This document shows positions 34,711 to 47,100 of a stretch of DNA of 64,000 bases, piece by piece. Origin of the DNA: Petunia secreta (Eukaryota > Streptophyta > Magnoliopsida > Solanales > Solanaceae); the NCBI GenBank assembly GCA_029990175.1, contig JARKIP010000053.1, positions 19,052,001 through 19,116,000 on the forward strand, in the 5' to 3' direction. Both the position numbers and the translations under genes were made by a program. Below the pieces are notes generated by a model, which had not been told where the DNA came from, searched no databases, and was given only the letters and a program-made list of their open reading frames with translations. Positions within the stretch are counted from its first letter, which is position 1. Every line of letters starts with the position of its first letter.

Positions 34711-35650
34711 ACACCTCCAGAACACATTCCTTCTCTCAATTCCCTTCAAATCTTTTGACTAGTTTGTAAGAATATGTCTGGTACACATCTTGTGTTCAAC
34801 AAGTGGCAATAGATTCTGCACATCATTGTATAGCCCCTACAAAATGAAAAGAAAATAGTTAGAGTGTAACTAAATTGAACACAAAAAGTAAATGCAATAG
34901 AAAACATAGAAAGGATTACCTTTTGCATGTTAGTATGAGAGTAGCTCACTGCCCTCTCCTAATTCAAGGTCATCCTTCAATAACTTCAAAAACCAAGTCC
35001 AAGTATTTTTGTTCTCATACTCCACAACAACCGAAGCAATAGGAAACATCTAATTTTTCCTTACAAATAGCAGATAATATTTGGCCTTTACACACACCCT
35101 TCAAGAAGCAACCATCCAGCCCAATACATCTCCTAACCCCACTCTTAAAATCTTGTTTTAAGGCATCAAAGCATACATATAACCCATGAAAGATTTTCTT
35201 TCCATTTTCAGTTTGTTCCTCAAGCTTAATGACACAAGCACTCCCTAGATTAGACCTTAAAACCACATCTCTGTAGTCATATATTCTCCCAAACTCAACA
35301 ATATGATCATCCTTTGCTCTTCTACAAGTTGTCTTTCCAACCTGTAATTCTAATTCCTTTCTAACTATTTGTTGGAGCTGGAACACCCTAATGTTTGGGA
35401 ATTCAGTGATACATCCTTGTAGTGTTTGGCAAGAAAGTCAGAATTGCATAGATGATTCTTGTAACTCTTCACCACAAAATCATTTATGGTTTTATTAGTG
35501 CTTGCATACAACAACTATTTACATCCCTCATTGTGACACCTCACCCTAACTCTATTTTTTTGATTCACCCACTTTTCAATTCTAACTTTTTCTTGAATAG
35601 CATACTTACTGACAGCTTCTCTAAACTGGTAGACACTTTAAAAAACAAGT
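34711..35650 (-). pseudogene. mudrA DNA-binding and catalytic region
   Basis: From 35650 downward the minus strand codes for the MuDR N-terminal DNA-binding domain (FREAVSKYAIQEKVRIEKW, RVRVRCHNEGCK, with TAG where Trp is expected). It then codes for the start of the DDE domain, with the first catalytic Asp in IGLDGCFLKG at about 35095. WTWFLKLLKDDLEL follows. An intron of about 100 bp (34840-34920, acceptor TTTTGTAG) leads to GLYNDVQNLLP, VEHKMCTRHIL and RRNVFWRCVRS, where the MITE interrupts. At least one stop and two frameshifts are present. Confidence 0.8.
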
Positions 35651-36603
35651 CATACTTCCCACACAATTAACTTAGCATCTGGATCATACATGACTCTATC
35701 TTTCTTAGGTTTCTTCCTTCTAACTAGTTTACTTGCATCCTTTTCCCCTTCTTCAGCATCACTGTCATCAGTTAAAAAACTAGCAGCTTCATCACTTGGA
35801 TAATAAGATTTATCACCCCCAAGCTTACCCTCTAGGCTCTTTTTCTTAGCAAAAGCAGCAGCATGCTCATCATATCCTATATCAACCCCTTTCTTTTTTG
35901 GAGCCACATCATCTACATTTGTAGGCTTTTCTTTCGTTTTCCTCCTCTTGTATTTCCTTTTTTCCTCCCTAAAATCCATATACTCCTTATGTACATCACT
36001 ACCATAGTCATCTTCATTTTCTTGAAATAATTTTTCATGCTCAGAATTAGAGTTATTTGCAGTGCTATAATCAGAACCTATGTCTGGGTCATCATAGTTC
36101 ACAGCCTCTTCATTAAGCGGTGAAGGCTGAGTAGTACCAGCAGCAGCAGTTTCAGACTCATTAGGATTTTGAGCAGTCTCATTACCCTCACAAGATGCTG
36201 CTTGAGTAGTCAAACTATCCCCTACCTCTTTATTAAAAGAATCACCCTCAGTGGGGACATATTCTAATATGGGTGGGAGTGTGACCATATGCTGGTCATC
36301 AGTCTCATGACTAACATACACATTCAAAATATCTGCATCAATTAACTCTTCACAAATCTCTAAAATACCATTATCATCTTTCATTTCAGCCATACTATTA
36401 TCAAAAGGTGACTTAAAGTAGAACTTACAGCTATCTGTGTAACCAAGTTTCTGTATGTACTCTTTCAATTCAAAATATGATATTCTATCTATGTCAACAT
36501 CAAAATATTCATTAATAATACCACCTACATAAGTTGGGTTAAGACCGTATCTTATTACCCCTCCCCCATGATACCACCTCATATTAACCAAAGTAAAAGA
36601 CAT
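35650..36603 (-). pseudogene. mudrA N-terminal PB1-like domain and acidic region
   Basis: 317 open codons from ATG 36601-36603. Residues 1-100 (WYHGGGVIRYG, YVGGIINEYFDVD, FELKEYIQKLGY, YFKSPF) form the PB1-like domain usual at the N-terminus of plant MuDR-type transposases. A long acidic and Lys-rich linker follows, ending VMYDPDAKLIVWEV at 35650. Past the stop the next domain continues after a short frameshift. This is the 5' part of the transposase that would act on the MULE inverted repeats in the nucleus. Confidence 0.82.
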
Positions 36604-37410
36604 TTTAAACCTACAAAAATAGATTACAACTAGATTATAAAACTACCAATAGCAATCAGAATCCCTAACTAGAATCAAAACCCCTAATTAAAATCATTAT
36701 TAACCCTAATTTATTACAAATCAGATATTCAATTAACAATTAAAAGCGGAAATTGTGAGTACTATACAATTTCCTAATTTGAATTATAATCACTAATTAC
36801 AATCATTAATCTTAATTACATTCATTAACCCTAATTAACTTCATTAATCCTAAATTTAGTAAATTAAATTTTTAATTAAAAATTGCACAACCTTATGGTT
36901 TGTTCAAAGAATACACACAAAACAACAAAGTGCATGTGATTGAAACCCCACTATCAAATTTAATAAACAAAGAATGTTATTTTCACCTACCTACTGTCCA
37001 AAACATTACACATAACAAAACACTTGCATGTGACTCGAAAAGTAACTTTATACAAGTAACAATACATACAAAATCAAAAAAAAGGAATATAAATCAAACA
37101 TGTAAAATGTCCTCTACAAAAGAGTTGATAAAGCCTTTAAAACGCTCCTCACGCAATACAATATATCAATTATGAATCTCAGATTATAATTTTGAAGAAA
37201 GGATTATGGAATATGTTGATTTGCCTTGGTTTCGATTAGGGTTTTAATTTGGAGGAAACGACGGATTGAAGTTGGGTTGCTGATGAATTTGGGTAAATGA
37301 AAGGGTGGTTAAAGTTAAAAGAGTTTTTAATCTAACTGGAGTTAAAAGTTAAGTTAACTAGGGTTAAATATTGAGTGTTGTGCACACGCAGGTCTTTTAC
37401 TAGGATATGA
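36604..37410. other. MULE 5' region, no gene seen
   Basis: AT-rich promoter side of mudrA. At 36640-36860 the phrase CTAATTA/ATTAACCCTAATT recurs in a degenerate tandem pattern. No TATA box could be fixed with confidence. Confidence 0.5.
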
Positions 37411-37515
37411 GCTCACCAGTTGACAAAAAGGGAACTTAATTTTTTAAAATTGTGTTCAGAGGGGTGATAGGAACATATAGTTCGTAACAGGAGTTTCGGG
37501 ACAACTTTAGGGAGC
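37411..37515. repeat. MULE right terminal inverted repeat
   Basis: Reverse complement matches 25311-25420. Ends near ACAACTTTAGGGAGC. Confidence 0.7.
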
Positions 37516-37524
37516 ATTTTATGC

Positions 37525-37527
<3 letters not shown>

Positions 37528-37609
<82 letters not shown>
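37528..37609. repeat. (GA)41 microsatellite
   Basis: 82 bases of GA alternation, starting 12 bp outside the MULE end. Confidence 0.95.
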
Positions 37610-37614
<5 letters not shown>

Positions 37615-38276
37615 CGTATTCTAAAATTGATAAATATTATTGGAATGATTGAAATCCAGCCATTTGTTCGGATTGAACATTGAGGTAACTTGCAAGATTG
37701 ATATCTCATAGTAATTCTTTCTTCGTTAATTTTTTTCTTTTCATTTTTTGCTGAAGATTGGTTTCACATACGATATTGTTATCTTAGATATTTTGATATA
37801 GTGTGAGATTTATTCTGTTAATCAATTCCTATAGAAATTCATATCTCGTTATTTTCAATCATTCTACTTATGTGTAACCTGAATCATATAATTTGATATT
37901 AGAATTGTCATATAATATCAGTCGGTCTTAGAGCTTTGGCTTGCACTTATTTCTTTAAATCCTTGTTTCTTAATTCTCACCTACTTAGAAAGTCAAAAGA
38001 ACAAAAACTTTGTTATTTATTTTGATGATATTCTTGTTTAAATTCAGGAAGTGTTATAAATAAAAATTAATATATTTTATTTTTGGATAAATAAAATTTT
38101 AATTTAGGTTACATATTGGGATCCTTGCAAAAATGATATAGTGTTAATTTGCATTAAAACATTCTTTATACTCGATTACACTCTTTCGGCTATGCCAATT
38201 CTTTCGTGCTTATTTTTTGTGTTTTTCATTGATTCTATTAGCTTTTTATTGTCCTACTTTGTCAACATAATTTCCA
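37610..38276. other. Unassigned AT-rich sequence
   Basis: No gene or repeat recognised between the MULE and the hAT element. Confidence 0.5.
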
Positions 38277-38284
38277 GTCTGGAA
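38277..38284. repeat. Left 8-bp target duplication of hAT element
   Basis: GTCTGGAA, exactly repeated at 42886-42893. Confidence 0.95.
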
Positions 38285-38299
38285 TAAGGGTGACTAACG

Positions 38300-38482
38300 G
38301 TCCGGTTTTGACCGGACCGGAGTCGGGCCGGAAACCGGCTCGGACCGGCCCGGACCGGTTGAGACCGGACCGTTGGTCACTAACGGCCCCCGGCCCCGGT
38401 CCCGAAACGGTGTCCCGAAAAAAAAACCGGATGAACCTATATAAATTTGGACCGGAACCGGTCGGACCGGACCGGTCCAAAA
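38300..38482. repeat. hAT left subterminal CCGG-rich repeats
   Basis: ACCGG or CCGGT occurs more than a dozen times within 180 bp, often as overlapping CCGGACCGG palindrome-like units. The right end (42685-42875) has the same motif. Subterminal repeats are known binding sites for hAT transposases. Confidence 0.7.
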
Positions 38483-39041
38483 AATAAAAAAAGAAAAAGA
38501 AAAATCTGTTGCATACTAGCCAATTCTAGCCGTTGGGCAACGACTCTTTTGACCCCCTAGCCGTTGTCCAACGGCCAAAAACGGCCAATTTCACCTCTCT
38601 ACCATCCCATAACCACCCCTAACTATTTTTTTCTACAAATACCCCATTATTTCATCATATTTTTCACACAAATCTTCCAATTCTCTCTAATTCTCTCAAA
38701 TTTTCTACAATATTGCTATTATTCTACTTTGGCTATTTGTTAAAATTTATAATTTGGCTACTTTATCAAGTTCTATTTGGAGTTTCTATCAAAGTTATAT
38801 TTGGCTATTTGGTGAAGTTTACAGATATCAAGTATTGGGTCAATTGGAGGCGCTACGTGGTTGAAATATCAATTTGGCTATTTTTGTAATTTTTCGATTA
38901 TCAAGTATTCAACTAATTAATTGAAGTGGAGGTTCAAGTTTCAACTTCACCTCAATTATACGGTTATATTTGGTTGGTCGTTCCTACTTCTACTGTTTTA
39001 TTATTTTTTTGTCATGTATATTTATTTTATTTGCTATTATT

Positions 39042-41452
39042 ATGTCTCAAAGAGGTTCAATTGGAACTAGTAGTGGGGGGCGGGCACGTGGTCGTAGGGA
39101 AAATAGGGGTAAAGAAATTGCTGGTAGTTCTAATCAGTTCATCCACATAGATGATTCTCAATATTATCATAATGTTAGCGCTGGTAACATACTTGATCAC
39201 GAAATGTTAGAAACACAATATGGGAATCAAAGCGGGGTTAATTTAGAAGAAACACCTGAATTTCAAGCTAGTCCACCCGAAGTTCAGTCTGACTTGCCTC
39301 CTGAACCTCCTACTAGAATATCGGCTAAACGTAAGGAAATATCTGATGTGTGGGAATTTGCATCAAAGAATGTTGCAGTGCAGACGGCCAAATGCGGGAT
39401 TTGTGATAAGGTGTGGGTTTTTAGAACTGGGGGTAATGAGGGTGGGACGGGTAAACTTAAGCAGCACTTACAAAAGAAACATCCTAAAGAATGGTCGGCG
39501 CGGGCGGGTGGTATATATTTAGGGACCGAACATGGGGGAGTAGCGCACGATCAATCTTGGAACCCAAACAAGAATTAACCAAACAACAGGAGGGCTTCTT
39601 ACTTATGATAAACAAAAGGATAGGGAAGTTATTGCTAAACTAGTTGCCCTCGAGGGTTTACCTTATAGTTTTCCTTCTTCTACTGGTTTTGTTCGTTATG
39701 TTCAGTCTATATATAATCCCTCTTTTCATGGTTTTCCAAGAACTACTGTTAAAAATGATATTATTAAATTTAAGAACGAATATCAGGATTATTTGCGATA
39801 TATGTTTGATAACTTTGACACTAGAGTATGTCTTACTACGGATATGGGTCGTTCTACTAATGGATGTGATTATATTATTGTTACTGTTCATTGGATAGAT
39901 CCTGATTGGGTATTTCAAAAACGTATTATCGCTTATAAAGTTGTTGATGAACCACACACGGGAAATTATATTTGTAATAAAGTTTCATCAATTTGTCGTA
40001 CGTACTTTTTATCTAACAAAGTTTTTAGTATTACGGTAGATAATGCTACAAACAACACAGATGCACTTAGGAACTTGATACCTATTTTGAACCCCCACTT
40101 TTGCTGAATTTTTTCATGTTAGGTGTGCATGTCATATTTACAACTTAGTAGTAAGAGATGGTCTTGCCTTGTTTAACGACATTATCAAAAAGGTGCAGAT
40201 AGCTATTACTTATATTTTTAGAAATAAAAACCAAGAAAGAAGACGAGAATGGGAAAGAAAATGTGTAGAATTAGGAATGCCAATTAGGAGAGTCCCAAAG
40301 GAAGTTTGTACTAGGTGGAACACTTTATATGATGCATTGACTGTCGCTTATGACTATAGAGTGCCTATTTCTCAAATGTATAATAAACATTTTATGGAAA
40401 TCTATCACCTTAAAGATGAGGATTGGCAAGTTGTTCAACATCTTCTTCAATTTTTACAAAAGTTTTATCAAGCTACTTTAGAATTTTCCGGTCAATATTA
40501 TCCAACTACTCCTACCATGTTATATTATATAGCTGGAATATCGGAATTATTGAAAATGTATAAGCAATATGAAGTTTACAATGAAGCTGTAGAGTTAATG
40601 ATTGAAAAATTTAGAAAATACTTTTTTCCAATTCCTCCTCTTTTTTACATTGCTTCTGTGTTGCATCCTGCTTTTAAAATTAAGTTAACTGAACGACTTG
40701 TTAGAGAAGTATATGCAAATTTAGAAATTACTCCTATTGAAATTGCTATTAATGGGTATCCAAGTGTATACGAGGCTGTTGCTAAAATTTATACAGATAC
40801 CGTGGCTTTTGTAAAGTATAGAGCTTGGGCAGACACTGCTACACCAACGGAACCAATACTATCCATCGGGCAAAGTTCTTCACATGCGGGGATGAGCACT
40901 TTTGGGGGACTTGACGAAAAGTTGCTTTCAAAACAGGACGAGTACGGGGAGGAATACAGCGAGTTCCAAGTGTATTTAATTCAATATCCAAAGAAACTTA
41001 ACAACTTTGGAACTAAGAATTTGTTGGATTATTGGAAGAATCAAGAATCGCAATTTCCAATTCTTGCAAAAATGGCCCGGGATATATTAACAATTCAAGC
41101 TTCATCAGTTGCATCGGAAAGCGCTTTTAGCCAAGGAAGATTTCAAATTGGAGATCACAGATATTCGTTGAAGGAGGAGGTAATGGAGACAGGAGTTTTA
41201 TTCAGGGATTGGATCAGAGCAGAGCGAAGAAACTTTGGTCTACCAGAATTTACTAAGGAAAAGGGAAAAGTATATCTCGATCAAATTTTGAGCGACGGAA
41301 CAAGTGAAGGGAGTCAAACCGGCAATGAAGAAGAAGAAGAAGAAGACGAAGAACCAGAAGGAGATGATGAACAAGATCAACAACGGCCAGTTCCAAAAGA
41401 AAAGCCTACAACTATCCTCAAGAAACTAGCTAATATGTTTAAAAGAATGTAA
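39042..41452 (+). pseudogene. hAT transposase (BED finger, catalytic core, dimerization domain)
   Basis: The likely start is the Met at 39042 (MSQRGSIGTSS). A BED zinc finger follows (DVWEFASKN, CGICDK, GTGKLKQHLQKKH). Frame breaks near 39558. The catalytic part starts with GLLTYDKQKDRE, CLTTDMGRS (first acidic residue) and SITVDNATNN. A second break occurs at about 40090 in a C-run, after which CACHIYNLVVRDGL continues. The final block has CTRWNTLYDAL and the hAT dimerization region FPILAKMARDILTIQASSVASESAFS, ending in an acidic tail at 41452. Belongs with RICESLEEPER/DAYSLEEPER-like hAT proteins. Two one-base shifts are the only breaks seen, so decay is recent. Confidence 0.9.
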
Positions 41453-41609
41453 TTTTCTAAATAAGAATTTTGAATTTACAAGTTTGAAGTTTAGATGTAA
41501 TTTGCACTACTTATGTCTTAAACAATTCAATAAAATTGCTCCAAGTCTTGGAATTCAATCACAACTATTGTTTTCATACTTTTTATTTTTAATTTATAGT
41601 TTGCGCAAA

Positions 41610-41765
41610 GTACTACAATTAATTACTAGTTTGTAAATTAGTTCAAAGTTTGAATTTTGAACTTAACAAATTAATTCAAAAGTTGAATTTACAAAAATTA
41701 ATTCAAAGTTTGAATATTGAACTTAACAAATTAATTCAAAAGTTTGAACTTTGAATCATCACTTC
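41610..41765. repeat. Degenerate 60-bp tandem repeat in hAT element
   Basis: TTAATTCAAAGTTTGAAT..GAACTTAACAAA recurs about every 60 bp, two to three times. Confidence 0.65.
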
Positions 41766-42167
41766 AAAAATTTCATTACTTCAAAGTTCAAAGTATAAAA
41801 AAATACTACAAGTTTTTTAATTCTAAGTTTAAACTTTAAACATTGAAATAAACTAAACATTCCAAACATATGTTATATGTACAAGTAAAAACTTAATAAT
41901 ATTTTCTTGTAATATTTTTCAAAGTTTCCACCACTTTAAATAAAATACAATGGAAAAACAAAAAAAAAATAATAAAAAAATATATATATTTGCCTATCAC
42001 CCCCCCCCCCCCTCCTAAACGCCCCCCATATCCCCAACCCATTTTTATCTATATATACTCTAATATTTCATCATTATATCACACAATTTAGCACTTTCTA
42101 TCAATTTATCTCTCAAATTACTCTCAAAGGCTATTTTCTAAATTTCTTCCAAAATCCAAAGAATTAT

Positions 42168-42410
42168 AATGGCTGAAAATCAAGCTCCAGCTGCTCCCGG
42201 TCCTAGTGAAACAAGAATTGCGGAACGAAGACGTCGTTCTATAGTGTGGGAACTTATTATGAAAGATACTGAAACTCAAAAAGCTAAATGTAGCCTCTGT
42301 AACAAAGAGTGACAAATTTACACTGGCCCCAACAATGGAGGGACGGGAAAGTTTAGGCAACACTTAGAAAAAAATACAAAACCGAATGATTATGTATTTT
42401 CGAATTTCTA
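42168..42410 (+). pseudogene. Second BED zinc-finger gene fragment within hAT element
   Basis: ATG at 42168 opens a frame with SIVWELIMKDTE, KCSLCNKE, a TGA at 42310 where Trp is expected, and then TGPNNGGTGKFRQHLEK, the BED pattern Cys-Cys-His. It is related to, but clearly different from, the BED part of the main transposase on the same strand. The 100 bp upstream (TATATATACTC, ATTTCATCATTATATCACACAA) also parallels the upstream region of the first gene. Nothing of the catalytic part follows, so this is a 5' gene piece only. Confidence 0.75.
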
Positions 42411-42684
42411 GTTTATTTAGTATCTTTGTAATTTTTCAATTTCTAGTTTGTTTTGTCATTTCAATTATGTATTTCCCTTTCAATAAACGTTTGTTTTGTG
42501 TTTATTTATTTACTTTACATTAATAAATTTTAAAATATAATTTACATAATTATTTTGTTTCATTAAAAAATATAATTTACATAATTATCACAAATGGTGT
42601 TTAAATAAATTGTTAAGTTTTTCAAATTTTAACTTTATTTGCCTAAAAAAAACCTTAAAAAAAAATTTAAAAAAATCGTTAAAT

Positions 42685-42875
42685 CGGCTGGACCGGACCG
42701 GGACCGACCGGCTTAACGGTCGCCGGAACCGGTTCCGATCCGGCACCATTTTTTAAACCGGCTAGGACCGGACCGATAGACCGGTTAAACTCCGGTTTTG
42801 AAATTTTTTTGGCCCAGTTCCGGACCGGAACCGGAATCCGATACCGGTCCCGAACCGGACCAGACCGGACCGTTA
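42685..42875. repeat. hAT right subterminal CCGG-rich repeats
   Basis: ACCGG/CCGGT motifs at high density in mirror orientation to the left subterminal region. Confidence 0.7.
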
Positions 42876-42885
42876 GCCACCCTTA

Positions 42886-42893
42886 GTCTGGAA
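42886..42893. repeat. Right 8-bp target duplication of hAT element
   Basis: GTCTGGAA, identical to 38277-38284. Confidence 0.95.
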
Positions 42894-43469
42894 CATTACC
42901 TCAAGAAATTCAATGCTTGTTGGTGATCTCTGTCAGTTGACTTCAAACCGTTAGGAATTCCATAGGGCAGAAAAGGCTATAGTGTGTGTAGGTGCACGAA
43001 TTTCCAAATATTTGAGGATAATTACCTTATACCTACCATCTTCAATTTTTAGAGTTTCTATTAAAAATTAAAGTATGTATGGCTATTTATGGTTAGTAGA
43101 GTAATTTATAAGAACAAACAAATACAACCACACCACAAGCTATATATATTACTTTATTAATTTGTTCGAAAATGAATGACACAATACTACAAATTTCTCA
43201 TTTCAAGTTGATGAGTTGATTTATAATTACACTAATACTTCTGACTTTTTCTAGATTATAAATTTTAAAAATCTTCTTATTTTTTCAATTTTATATTAAG
43301 TTAAACTATGACTTATAAATTAAAATGCTACACATGGTACCACGTCAGTTTTAAAACAAAAATATTCCTTAGGGAATACGAGCCTTGATCAGCTCAGGCG
43401 GGTCCAAAATGATTATAATCTGTATTTGTAAATTAATATGCAGCAATGGCTACAAATTAGGCGGTGTTT
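42894..43469 (+). other. Upstream region of ELMO-domain gene
   Basis: No ORF or repeat recognised. It probably contains the promoter, but no TATA box could be chosen. Confidence 0.4.
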
Positions 43470-43617
43470 TAGCAACATGGCTGGCTATGGAAACCAAGAA
43501 TATGTTTCCCCATTTCTCCATTTTCCTCTTCTGATGCCACTCTTCTTCTCTCCTCCCTTCTCCACCATCAACAGTTGAATCAAGAACATGAATTTATCTT
43601 CTTCTATGCCATAAAAG
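43470..43617 (+). other. Putative 5' UTR exon of ELMO-domain gene
   Basis: CT-rich sequence typical of plant 5' leaders, ending AAAAG before GTACAT at 43618. The next acceptor (TTTGATTTAG) ends at 44170, leaving a 21-bp leader in front of the start codon. Inferred from splice signals only. Confidence 0.4.
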
Positions 43618-43715
43618 GTACATTTATAATGCATGCATGCAAATGTACATCACATTCAAGAACATGAATTGCTAATATATGCATGTAAATTGCAAATGTG
43701 TTTAAAATTGTTTTT

Positions 43716-43830
43716 GTTGAGCCGAGGGTCTTTCGACCTCTCTACCTCATAGGAGTAAGGTGTGCGTACACCTTACCCTTCTTAGACCCTACTTGCAGAA
43801 TCGCACTGTGTATATTGTTTTATTCTTTAT
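43716..43830 (+). mobile_element. SINE 3' fragment (Solanaceae SolS/TS type)
   Basis: GAGCCGAGGGTCTTTCGACC, CTCTCTACCTC, GTAAGGTGTGCGTACAC and TTACCCTTCTTAGACCCTAC follow in the order of the conserved 3' body of Solanaceae SINEs, ending in a T/G-rich tail. The Pol III boxes of the 5' half are not seen. It lies in the putative 5' UTR intron of the ELMO gene. Confidence 0.85.
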
Positions 43831-44191
43831 GTTTGTTTGAGGCTGCTTTTTTGTCCTTTTGTCTTATGTGATGATGGTGTGGTTGGAATTGTATAAAAGG
43901 GATTAGTCTTTTAGCTAACCTTTTAGAAAAACTTTTTCTATTAATGAGCACCTGTAATAAAAGGTTATCAAGGAAAAGTTCCCTTTGATTGCGGTATTAC
44001 AGAATAACAGGGGTGGAAGTAAGAGGGAGGATAGAAATGATGAAAGTTTGAATTGTATGAACAAAGCAATGAAGCATGGGTTGGTGTAATCATTTGACTA
44101 ACTGTTTATTACTATCATTCTGCTTTACCCTTTTTGTTTCTGTTTGAAACGGTGGGAAAATTTGATTTAGCCCCAACAATTTTCCTTTCTA

Positions 44192-47100
44192 ATGAGATTA
44201 AGGCGTAGTCAATGCATTCTTTCTTGTGCCTCAGATCTCAAAGTAAGCTTTTTTTTCTTTGAATCCTTTTACTTGCTCAAAGTTTGGTTATTTAGCTTGG
44301 TCGAGTGCAAGTGTAGTCGAATGAAACCGGTCAAATTGAGCAAAATTGATGTCGATTCGCTAGCAGACCCTAACCTTGGAGTCGAGGTGTAGTAGTGATT
44401 GCAAGCTTAATTGATGGGACTGCATAATAGTTTTCATCAGTTCTTGCTTCCATTCTTGAATGCGTCGGCGATGAGGGTTGTTTTGGTTATGCCTAGGCAA
44501 GATTTGATCTTGATATCCTTCAATGGTTCCTCTTATGTTTAAAATTTTTGAACTCCTTAGACAGTGGTACAACTTTGGTCATTTTATTAGATAACATGTA
44601 GATCTTAGGCTGGATGATGATTGAATTGTCATCACGAACTGTGCGTGGTGAAAAAAGCATAAACTTGCGATGTCTTAAATCAGTGTTTGGATCTTTCTGC
44701 TGTACTCTGCTATGAGCTATATGCAACTTGATACCATTGTTATTTTTGAGTGCATCCTATGCTGGGATGGAGTAGCTTCCTTCTTGTTGGAATATACCTG
44801 TCCTTTGTGAAGACTTAATCTAAATTATTAATCCTTAGATATTATTATGTGAAATCCTTTGCTCTGAATTCTAGCACAGAAGTTGAGTTAGATCCTAGAA
44901 GCAGCATTTCAAGTGCGGAGTCATAATCTCATTTTGCTTTGACTGACTTGTCATAAAATCAATTTGCAGTGGCTTTAGCATGTCTCTAGCTGTTCGTGCC
45001 ATATCATGCTCAGTTTGTTTAATTTTCTTTAACCAAACCCTTTTCATGCACAGCAATCTTGGATCTTGATGGACTCCAAACGCTATGCTTTAAATTACTT
45101 TATCTTTCTTATGTTTCTATCTTTGTTCTCCTTTTTTATTTTTATACTTTAGGTTTTGGTGAGGGGGTGTTTGAGGTTCTGGGACAGACATCCAATTCAT
45201 TGGCAGCTCTATCTTAATGTTGCTTCTAATTTAAACTTCATAAAATGGAATGCTGTCACAGTTTCACTTTATTGTACAGTTTACTTGCATTACCAATTTA
45301 TGCAAAAGCAGAGCAAACTTCTACTCCTATTTTATCTCATAGACCTTATGAATTCAGGCTGATGAAGATGAAAGTAATTGGCACAGAAAGAAGCTTGATG
45401 AGGAGCCAGCATCGTCACATAATTCCCCTCACGTAATTACACAGTTAGCTCAGTGCTTTAGTGAGTGCAAATTATTCTTCTAAGTTACAGAATGATTTCG
45501 TTGAAGGTCTTTGTATCTGTATTATTTTTGCCTTCACTTCGGAAAAGTTTCTCATTGGGTAGTGCACTGGGGTGCATATAATCTTTTTACTTCTTTTTTC
45601 CCGTTAAATTCAGAATACAGTGAATATGTGTTGTATGATGTCTGTGCTTCTTTTAGATTGCAAACTTTTAAGTCGAAGCTGCCACGTTTAATAACCTATG
45701 TGCAAAAAGTTTCTTTCTTAACAAAATTCTATATATGTCAAATATCTTTCTTGCAATATTATTTGAGCCTGAGCATCTTTTCATCACCAGTATTATCATC
45801 CCGAAAGAACTCTCCATATTTAGATTTAGAGGCTGTATAAGCCCAACTGGACAAGTGTACAGCCTTACTAGGATATGCATGATACTTCATAGACTAGTGC
45901 ATGGAGCTATCTGTCTGAAGAACAGGGCGAATCATAGTGAAAAGAATGGCTTCAATTTAAACATCAAGAATCACTTTGATTATTCTTATCTTGGCTGTTA
46001 TTCCCTCAATATGTTACGTAACTAATATGTTTATTCCCATTTTTATTTTCATCTTCACTTATCAGATTTTGATGGCTGTAGCTAATGCTATGGTTGGACC
46101 ACGAGCATGGATAGGAGGAATCTTCAACCGCTCGGGCAATAGACGGTCTGGAAGTGATAAATATCTTGATTACCCTTTAACTCCTCTTCAGGTAAACAAA
46201 AGTAATGAAAGAGTTTAGGGAAAACGATGATGTATATTGGCCTTTTAGGAATCTGACCTTTACCTCTATTCCTTGTCTTCATATCTGCTATCAAAGTTAT
46301 ATAGGCCTTTCAGCTTAGCTGGTTGAAATGGTTCGTCTGTGGAGTGGTTCATTCTCTTTGTGGAAATTATGGAAGTCTTTTTAAATCTACTTGTAATTTA
46401 TACTTCTCCTAACATTGTGGATTGTGCATATATATTTCATTCTGCCAGGAAGAAAGATTACACAGGCTTCGTGAACGACTAGGAGTACCTTTTGATGAGA
46501 CACGCCTAGATCATCAAGTATTTCCTCAGATTCTTGTCCTATTTTTATTTCCATATTAATTTCACTTCTAAGTTACCATGAAACGCTAAACCAGTGGGGG
46601 TAGTGATTGCATCTTGTTAAGCTCATGTAGAGGCATGTTTTGGGGGATTTGGAATACTACATTCGCTGTTCTAATTTTTCACACTTTGTTTTACAATTTA
46701 TCAGCAACATGTCATTTTGCTTCTATGACCACTATTTTAATTTAAATTTTAGAATTTGTACTTATTTCACTTCATATGAAAATCCAAACAGCCAGATATT
46801 GATTATTGATGAAACTATGAAGTCAGAATTCAGGCTAATTGGCGTTCTACTAGTGATTACAAGTTTTATGCTGGACAAATGTTTTCAGATTACTAGCAAC
46901 ATTGCAGACAAAATCAAGCTTTGAACTAATTCTTGAAATAAAACTTAAGTTTGCATAGGCCATGGCCATGGGCACTCTCATTAGTTAAATGTTCTGATAC
47001 TCCTATGTTTTAAGTATTCACAAAATCATTCTCGCTCTAATTTCATGGCAAAGCACTGGCATCACTATTTTATTACATTTAATCTTAATGGTTATGTCGA

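Larger units (their letters stand above)
25311..37515 (-). mobile_element. Mutator-like element (MULE) with mudrA and GRF-finger gene, twice interrupted
   Basis: Terminal inverted repeats of about 105 bp can be aligned (25311-25420 against 37411-37515). Shared blocks include AAAGTTG, CCTGTTAC, CCCCTCTGAACA-like and TGAGCT. Between them lie a minus-strand mudrA pseudogene and a plus-strand GRF zinc-finger gene. Without the inserted retroelement and MITE the element would be about 5.5 kb, a normal MULE size. No clear 9-bp target duplication was found, so the outermost bases are approximate. Confidence 0.75.
38285..42885 (+). mobile_element. hAT transposon, 4.6 kb, with transposase pseudogene
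   Basis: Terminal inverted repeats TAAGGGTGACTAACGGTCCGG and, on the opposite strand, TAAGGGTGGCTAACGGTCCGG (one mismatch in 21) are bounded by a perfect 8-bp duplication GTCTGGAA. It contains a transposase with BED finger, RNase H-like catalytic blocks and a hAT dimerization domain. Both ends carry dense CCGGACCGG-type subterminal repeats. The element is structurally complete, but the transposase has two frameshifts. Confidence 0.96.

Noticed and set aside
37528..37609. GA tract as a transposon end
   Set aside because: Simple microsatellite 12 bp outside the MULE end, with no inverted partner at the left end.
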